NCBI GenBank assembly: GCA_022661535.1
Contig: JAKULF010000001.1
Coordinates: 1,302,001-1,366,000, forward strand
Length of the DNA: 64,000 nucleotides
Reading direction: 5' to 3'
From: Eutypa lata
Taxonomy: Eukaryota > Ascomycota > Sordariomycetes > Xylariales > Diatrypaceae
The notes beneath the pieces were generated by a model. That model was not told where the DNA came from. It made no database searches and saw only the letters and a list, made by a program, of their open reading frames with translations. Positions 57,195 to 64,000 of the stretch are shown in pieces; position 1 is the first letter of the stretch; every line of letters starts with the position of its first letter. The translations under genes were made by a program, and so were the position numbers.

Positions 57195-58603
57195 TCATAC
57201 CGCACTGTAGCCGCCTCGGCTGCCGCTTCCCTGAACCGTGTTCAGCACCCGCCGTGTCCAGTCCTTCAGGAGGTACGGGATGTCGCGAATAGTATCACCG
57301 TGGGGTACGAGGTCCCAGCCACGCGCTCCGTAGCGGTTGTAGTTAAGCCAGGATCCGAAGATGAGGTAGGCCGCCGTGCCGAGGAAGACGCTGCGTAGCA
57401 TATTAGTTTTTTTTTTTTGCCCTTCGCCTCAAGATAGGATAGGGGAGGGGAGGGTAAAATTGGGCTAAGGGGCCCATAGAGAAAGCATAAAAACTCACAG
57501 AATAACAAGCCAAGTAAAGAACCCCCAATGCGCGCTCGCCGAATCATCGGGCCCCTCGTCAGCGCGCCCTGCACAAGCATACTTGGTGCGCCAGGTCAGG
57601 CGCAGGACATCCATATTGGCGTTCTCGTCGGAGGCGCCCCAGCTATCGAAGACCAGACTGGCGTTCTTTCCGGCGCCGAGCTGGATCTCGCCAGTAGGTT
57701 TCTCTCCATCTCCATCTCCCTCCTTATCCCCATCATCGCCACCATCCTCGGCCCTGTAGAACAGCGGATTGCTCCTCCGCCTGGACTGGAGCATTTCAGC
57801 GTCCACCACAGCCTCCTCCTCGCTGATCGGCCCATCCCCATCCTCGTACTTGTCCTCGGGGTCGAACTCGCCCTCGGTGCCCTCGCGGTCGGGGTCGCAC
57901 ACGAACGTGATGATGGCCTTCTGCTCGCGCTTGCCGCCGTGCTCAGGGTTCTCGTCGAAGCCGCCCTTCAGGGTGAGGCGTAAGCCGCCTTGGTTATCCT
58001 CCACGTTGGCGTTGGGCAGGTCCTCGGGGGACAGCCGCGCGATCTCCGGGTCTAGGCTCTTGCCGCCGTAGTCGAGGAGGTTGCCCGCGATGGGGAAGGC
58101 TTTCAGGATCACGTCGCCGGGGTTGCTCTCGTCTTTGCCGATCGTGCGCTGGATGGCGCAGACTGTGGGTTGGGGTTGCCTTTGTTAGTAAAGGAACGTG
58201 GATTATATACAGATTACTTGTTTTAGATAGATGGCCCGAAGAGAAAGAGGCACAGGACGTAGATAGACTATCCAGCCTAACGCATGAATATAGAAATAGA
58301 ACACAAACAAAACATACCTCTAGACCCATTAGGACACTGCTGATGCTTCGGCACATCGCCCGTCTTCTTCAAGGGCCGGCAGATATCGACCGTGTAGGTG
58401 GTGTTCAGGTAGCTAGCCCCTTCGTCCTTACTTATGACGACGCTGTGGGCGCCGTCTAGCGCCTTGAAGTTGTACTTCTGCTTATCGGCCACGACGTTGT
58501 TGCACGCGAACTGCGCGGTGACGGCCTGGGGCAGCAGCAGGAGCAGCGAGAGGAGGACGCCGGCATCTCCTCCGGCTGTCGTCGGTATTGATGAGAACTT
58601 CAT
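57195..58603 (-). CDS. ATG27: Autophagy-related protein 27
   Basis: Three exons (introns 58163-58317 and 57391-57498) give about 381 residues. The ATG at 58603 begins MKFSSIPTT and a signal peptide (VLLSLLLLLPQAVTAQ). The lumenal mannose-6-phosphate-receptor-like domain has spaced cysteines (FACNNVV, TVDICRPLKK, QQCPNGS, VCAIQRT, ITFVCDPD, TKYACAG). One transmembrane helix (WGFFTWLVILVFLGTAAYLI) follows, then a cytosolic tail (SWLNYNRYGARGWDLVPHGD) ending in YSAV, the tyrosine sorting motif known from yeast Atg27. Atg27 is a type I membrane protein that cycles between vacuole, Golgi and Atg9 vesicles and supports autophagy. An acidic insert (DPEDKYEDGDGPISEEE and DGGDDGDKEGDGDGE) in the lumenal part is longer than in yeast. 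Confidence 0.93.
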
Positions 58604-58604
58604 G

Positions 58605-58620
58605 GTGTGTGTGTGTGTGT
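58605..58620. repeat. GT/CA dinucleotide repeat next to the ATG27 start
   Basis: Eight GT units lie on the plus strand. On the gene's strand this reads as eight CA units ending two bases before the start codon, so it is the last part of the 5' UTR. Length changes could affect initiation. Confidence 0.9.
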
Positions 58621-60200
58621 GCTTTCGATCGAGCGTGCGCGCGTCGTTCCCCGCGATCAACGCTGCCGGAGGTGGGAGTTGGTGGGGGATTAGGTGAAAT
58701 CTGGCGATCTTGAAGCTCGTAGGTAGTAGCTGTTCAGGTTCGCCCGCCTGTCCGTCCGTATGATACAGGTCTGTTCAATGATTATAACGGCGATGAGTGT
58801 TGTCGCGTGGGCATAGGATGTACAGTGCGGTTCGGTTCGGATTGATTGGGAAATCGGAAAGGAATTCGAGTTATAGTTGAAACAGTAGGAATTAAAGACA
58901 AGTGAGCATCGGAAGGCAGGATAACGCAACGCGGTCGTCTGTTACGTGATGGAAGGAGGAATAAGGTCAGCTGTCAGAAGCGAAAGCTCATGTGCCCTGT
59001 AGTTATGTTCGCAACTTGACTGTGGTGGTTTAGAAGTAGAGCTGCAGATCTCCAAATGCTAAGGTAAGCTAACTACACGTATTCAGTATTCCTATTGCCT
59101 CGGTATTGTATTGGATATTTATGTATTTAATAACAATACGACTTACCTCTTATTGAAGGTGTCCGGAGCTACCGTTACATGTTAAGTGTTATTATTTAGG
59201 CTAGAACACTTATGTCATACTTCATATGCCAACAATTACCTAAGCGGTGCTGTCATCTGTAGGACAGTGGATACTGGCTGTATGTATGTGTCTTCCAGGA
59301 ACTCGATTACATAATAACATTGCGTCTACTCCATCTTTTGCTGTCTGGCAGTGGAAGGCACGTGACCTCCCTCTTCAGGGACTCTATATTAACTCAGTAG
59401 ACATACAGAACAATGCTCCTGGGTTCATTATGAAGAGTAAATCAAGCTTATGGTTAGATCATATTCTGTGGCTGAATTCATAGGCCCCTGACAATAGTAT
59501 TGTGTAAAATAGAACAGATAATCAAGCAGAGAAGAAGCACACCCAGACAGTTGAATCATTCATCGATTTGGTTTAAGGCAACGCAATGCAGGTTGCTGAG
59601 AGCTATACATGTAATCTGTCAAAAAGAGCACCACTTATGTGGACCGATACAACAACACTGACAGTTGGTTCCTTACCCTGATAGCCCAGACGAAGAAAAA
59701 GAGTCTACAGATCCGATGGCCCCCCTTCCTCCTCCCCCCTCGTGATAATGACCTGATAATGAGAAAAACCCGTAAACGAACTGGGGTATTATATTGAAAG
59801 CAGAGCAAAACAGAACAGAGCATTAAGGCAGCCAGGAAGTTCGTCGCATCGCCCATCCCATCAGAAAACCGTAACAAATTATCGTCGTCAGGAAAACAGC
59901 TTGGGACCAAAAAATATGCATGCATGCGATTGTTTCCCTCCCATACGCCGAGGTGATCCTCTCCCAGAACGCCAGCCCAATGTAAGGGTTTCTTTTTTCC
60001 GCCCAAAAGCCCTACCATACAAACTCCATTATTGTAGAAAGAGCAAAACCTCATCTTCAAACTTTAAATTCGACTCCTCTCCGTCGGTTGCACCTTCCCA
60101 AGCTCTTCTACTATGCCTTCCACCACGCATGGGCATTGCCGATGTCTCAAGACCCGAATCAAATAGAGATGCACGAATATGCCTCAGCCACAGGGTCCTC
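58621..60200. other. Intergenic between ATG27 and SPT20
   Basis: About 1.6 kb with the ATG27 promoter and the SPT20 3' UTR. Short frames near 59247-59483 and 59635-60060 lack recognisable features. Confidence 0.5.
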
Positions 60201-60283
60201 CTACATGCCCTGCATGCCGCCCATATTCTGCATATTTTGCATACCTTGCATGCCTTGCATACCCTGCATGCCCTGCATATTTC

Positions 60284-60345
<62 letters not shown>

Positions 60346-61720
60346 TGCTGCTGTAGCATATGATTCTGCTGGTTCTGCATAGCCGCCCGTACCGACTCCT
60401 GCGCCCGTTGTTGGCACTGCCTCTTAAAGTTCTCATGCAACTCGTGAGGTATGTGCTGGATGCCGCCGTACTTGGAAGCTATGCTCTGGATGTGTTGCCG
60501 GTACAGTAGCGTCTGTCGGTTCTGTATTTGGGCGCGGATGGGGTTTTGCGCTGCTGCTGCCGCCGCCGCCGCCGCTTGAGGGTTACCGCCTTGTTGTTGC
60601 ATATGCTGGAGTGCGGCCATCTGTTGTGGGTTCAGGCCGTTGACGCCCATGAAGTTGGGGTTCCCCATCTGCTGAGGCTGACCCGCCCCCGCCATCTGGC
60701 CTTGCATCTGGCCCTGCTGTTGCTGCTGTTGCTGTTGCTGCTGCAAATGTTGTTGTTGTTGCATGGTATTGATCTGTTGCTGGTACCGCTGGGCGAGTTG
60801 GGCTTGCTGGACGGGGCTCATCATGTTGACGTTCTGCATGTTGCTTAGCATCTGCTGCCGCTGCATCATCTGCTGGAGCATGTGCTGTTGGGTTTGCATT
60901 TGCGGGTTTTGTCCGTTGATCATGCTGGCATTTTGTATTGCTTGCATCTGTTGCTGGTGAGCAATGCGCTGGCGCTGCTGTTGTGCCGCCATCTGGGCCG
61001 CCATCATCTGGGTTGGCATGGCTTGACCCATGTTTTGATGGCCCATGAGCATATTCTGGCCCATTTGCGAGTTGCTGGCCATCATTCCTGGAGGCGGGCT
61101 CGCTTGTGTCATCCGAGGCGTAGCCATCGGACGACTAATCGGAGTACCGTGGGCCATTTGCGGTGTAGCACTAGGCATACGGGGCGTACCAGAAGGATGG
61201 CTCTGCTGACTCCCTCTCGCTGACATGCTTGCCGTCATGGGCACAGACATAGGGCCATGATTCTGAGCTACTGAGGGTGGCCTTGCCGGGCTTCCACCCA
61301 TACCAGAATTTGTCTGTTGCATAGGGACATTTCCAACCATAGGTGATGACATGTTTTGTGGGGTATTTTGTCGTACCACAGGTGATGATACGGGCGGCTG
61401 CGATACTTGTTGCGGGAACCGATGTGCAGCTTGACCTGGCATTGAAACGTTTGGCATCCCATTTTGACCTGGGTGACCGTGAGAGACATTCGGAGGTGAT
61501 TGAGCGGCGGCTGCTGCCTGCGCCTGGGCTTGAGCCTGTGCCTGGGCTTGTGCTTGAGCATGTTGTTGGGCTGCCAGCGTACGTCGCTGAGCCTCTTGGT
61601 GCTGTTGTTGCTGCTGCTGCTGCTGCTGTTGGCGTAGTTGAGCCTGTTGCCGCGCGGCTTCCTGCTCGCGGCGAGCTTTTTCTTCCGCTTGCTGGCGCTG
61701 TTGCTGCTGCTGCTGTTGTA

Positions 61721-61751
<31 letters not shown>

Positions 61752-63360
61752 CTGTAGCTGTTCTTGTTGCTGTTGCTGTTTCTGCAAGGCAAGTTTGCGC
61801 TCGTTCTCCTGCTGGCGGATCCTCTCTTGCTCTTTCTTCTCGTCGTGCTCTCTCCTGATATCGGCAAGGACCTTGAATCTTTCGAATCGGGGCTCAAAGG
61901 TCGCAGCTCCAGATTGATCGTCGGCACCATTACTGCCGCCTGGCGCACCGCCAAGATTGGAAAGACGCTCGTCATAAGTCAGCATGTATTTCTCTTGGTC
62001 AGCTGCCGCCGCCTCATCCGCCGCTCTTTCAGCAACAGTCCGCTTCCTAGTCTTCGGTGGGGGTGCAGGGCCTGAATGTTTCGAATCTGCCATCTGCTCT
62101 AGAAGCGCAATCGTTTCCTCCTTGTTCTTGGTTGGCTCTAGGTGCAATGGGCCTGTGGTAGCAAGTAAGATCTGGGCCTCTGCAGCGTGTATTGCCCCTG
62201 AGTCCAGTTCCATCTTCTCATGTTTTAGCTTCTTCGTAGGTGGCAGCATGCTAGTCCCGGTAGGCGTTGGAGGAGGAACGGCAGACATAGGAGTTGGTGG
62301 AGGATTCATGGAAGATTCTGCACTGTGTTTGGCATCTATGGCCCCCCGGGGTGTTGACGCTTTAATGGCAAGTTCCACTTGTAATGTGTGGGGAGTCGGG
62401 TGTAGAACACATGTGAATATTTTAACTTTTGGTGGAGCTTTGCTTTTCTGTCCTTCGGAGGGAGCAGACGGCGCTGGCATGTTGTCTTTATCCTGCGCCT
62501 CGCCATCTGCAACTTTTGCCTCGGCATTCGCAGCTCCATCCAGGTTATTCTTACGATGAGACCCGTACGGGGAAGGTGTGATATAAGGGTTGTGGTTGTG
62601 GATAGAAGATGGGGTGATGTTACTCGATTTCGATGTTGGTCGTGCTTTTTCTTTAGCCTGGGCAGCTGACTTATGATCATGAATCTGAACAATCAAGCAA
62701 CCCTCATAGAAAGTGACCCCCCAGTCGTTGAAGTAGGATACCAAGTCATGTGGGATCGTGCGAGTCTTAAGGTGCTCTAGAAAGATCTTCATCGGCGACT
62801 TGTACTGGAAGATACCATCTTGCTGATCGAATCTAAAATGGGTAGTGTGAAGATGTACTACTAAGGACGGCTGGTTTCCAGTATATTTTTTTAATATATA
62901 TGAATCGGTGATCACTAATGGAATGTAACTAGGTAAGCGTACAGGAAGATATAGGGAGCCCGGCATTGTGATGCTGCTTGCTATGCTACATACCAGTTGG
63001 TCGCGGCTCGAAGCTTTGCGGAATACTGGGATCCGCAGCTAAGCTGGCTGATCTCAGAGACCCGGCATTCTGATTTCTCTGCCCTCGGCCAACAGCCTGG
63101 TTAGCTGCGTCGCGTCGAGCGCGGGACATATTCTGGCGGTTAACACCATTGCCGTTAACGCCATTGACGACAGCGGAGGTTGGTGTTTGTTGTTGTTTTG
63201 CGATAGCGGACGGGGGTTTCTTAGTGGACATGGAAGGTGATGGGGACGACTTAGACATGGAAGCCGCATGTGCGCCGTTCGTCTGAATGCCGGAGGGTGT
63301 TGGGCGTTTAATCTTATTAGGAACAGCCACGGGCGCGGCAGCAGACACAACCGGAGCCAT
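60201..63360 (-). CDS. SPT20: SAGA complex subunit Spt20 homologue, glutamine-rich
   Basis: Two exons (intron 62915-62993) give about 1026 residues. I chose the ATG at 63360 (MAPVVSAAAPVAVPNK). After a disordered, basic leader the Spt20 domain begins at the exon junction (DSYILKKYTGNQPSLVVHLH, THFRFDQQDGIFQYKSP, FLEHLKTRTIPHDLVSYFND, WGVTFYEGCLIVQIHDH) and ends with IFTCVLHPTPHTLQVELAI. The rest is low-complexity: long Gln runs in a coiled-coil-like region (about 385-485), Ala/Gln repeats, Met/Gln/Asn-rich stretches and a final MQGM repeat. Spt20 holds the SAGA histone acetyltransferase coactivator together in the nucleus. The C-terminal prion-like composition is typical in kind but extreme in degree. 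The intron acceptor (TTAG) was picked because it alone keeps the frame. Confidence 0.92.
60285..60353. repeat. CAG/CTG trinucleotide repeat coding for polyglutamine
   Basis: Twenty-three consecutive Gln codons near the C-terminus of the Spt20 homologue, 22 of them CAG and one CAA. On the plus strand it appears as CTG repeats. It is nearly pure and so likely variable between strains. Shorter Gln runs follow at about 60715-60745, 61605-61630, 61700-61730 and 61735-61755. Confidence 0.95.
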
Positions 63361-64000
63361 GACCACGACTCTCCTATAACATCCACCGCCCACCTACACA
63401 CTCGATGATGTTGAGCAGATATCGCAAAGGAGAATTGAGCGATGATCGGTTTGGTGGTTAGGCGTTACGGCTGGTCGCGAGAGGTTTGGAGACTATGATT
63501 ATTCCGTCGGTACGTGTACACATCGGTCCGCCTTCGTCGCTATTGTTGTCGTCGTCTCTCAGTTTGGCTCGAGCGATAGTTTGGGGATAAGAGGCTCAAG
63601 GATGGGTAGTGATAATGACGGGTTATATAATTAGTGGTGTGATAGCGCGTAACGTCTTAAAGCTAATAATTGGTTAGAGGTGTAATAGTCACAATGAAGC
63701 GAAATAATTCATCGTCGCATTGGGTTCTAAATTGAATTCCTGTTGGAAATTTATCCCTAGCGACATAGGAAGGGGGAAATAAAATGGTTGGTCAAGAGAC
63801 CGAACAGAAATGATGATGAGATACGTACGATGAAGACGTGTCGTTGATATTGGAGTCTTTGTATGTGGGGTCGGGATCGGTACTGACGCTGTAGTTGCAG
63901 GTTAGTGCAGGTTTAGGTAACGGAGACGGGGGAAGGGGACAGGGACGGGGACGTATTTGGCGTCTTCCGTAGTTTGAGGTGTACTAAAAAGGGATCGCTC
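63361..64000. other. Upstream region of SPT20
   Basis: The likely promoter and 5' UTR of the SPT20 gene, with no other gene visible up to the window edge. A G-rich stretch (GGAGACGGGGG-like) lies near 63920-63950. Confidence 0.55.

Noticed and set aside
59901..60363. Leu- or Cys-rich plus-strand frames over the CTG repeat
   Set aside because: They are shadows of the polyglutamine-coding CAG repeat of the minus-strand Spt20 gene.

Overview
This window reads as nuclear chromosomal DNA of a filamentous ascomycete (Pezizomycotina, probably a sordariomycete; the class is an inference). Most genes are split by short introns of 47-156 bases with GT...AG ends, often with a CTAAC- or CTGAC-like branch site. 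The families are typical of these fungi: Zn2Cys6 regulators, an ascomycete laccase, HET, an NLR-type N-terminal domain, an AflR-like factor, Atg27, Spt20 and a MINDY deubiquitinase. I built the exon models by hand from splice signals and reading frame. For every multi-exon gene called intact, the exon lengths sum to a multiple of three. The laccase needs two very small exons to do so, one of them uncertain, and the 3' half of the 19.6 kb gene is doubtful.

Layout: 1-5.6 kb holds two decayed genes (a Zn2Cys6 regulator and an NmrA-like reductase) beside an intact NmrA-like gene. 6.2-9.7 kb encodes a large, mostly disordered protein of unknown function. 12-21.7 kb holds a laccase, a convergent MFS drug/polyamine-type exporter, a small secreted-protein candidate and a serine esterase. 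22-25.9 kb has a kinase-like (APH) protein with an unusual N-terminal region and a fungal protein of unknown function with C-terminal repeats. 26.7-35 kb holds an O-methyltransferase, a cytochrome P450, a small unknown protein and a steroid 5-alpha-reductase-like enzyme. This is a tailoring-enzyme neighbourhood with no polyketide, peptide or terpene backbone synthase in view.

From 36.5 kb on, housekeeping genes mix with lineage-variable ones: a MINDY deubiquitinase with a CAAX end, an AflR-like regulator, an Och1-like glycosyltransferase, a Ser/Thr-rich membrane protein, a 3'-5' exonuclease with an HRDC domain, a tail-to-tail pair of an NLR-N-terminal-like protein and a HET protein, a membrane-anchored unknown, Atg27, and the SAGA subunit Spt20 with long polyglutamine.

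No complete transposon, CRISPR array, rRNA or complete tRNA was seen. The most notable observations are the 5-base micro-exon in the laccase, the multiply broken genes at the left end, the tailoring-enzyme neighbourhood without a backbone enzyme, and the NLR-like/HET pair.
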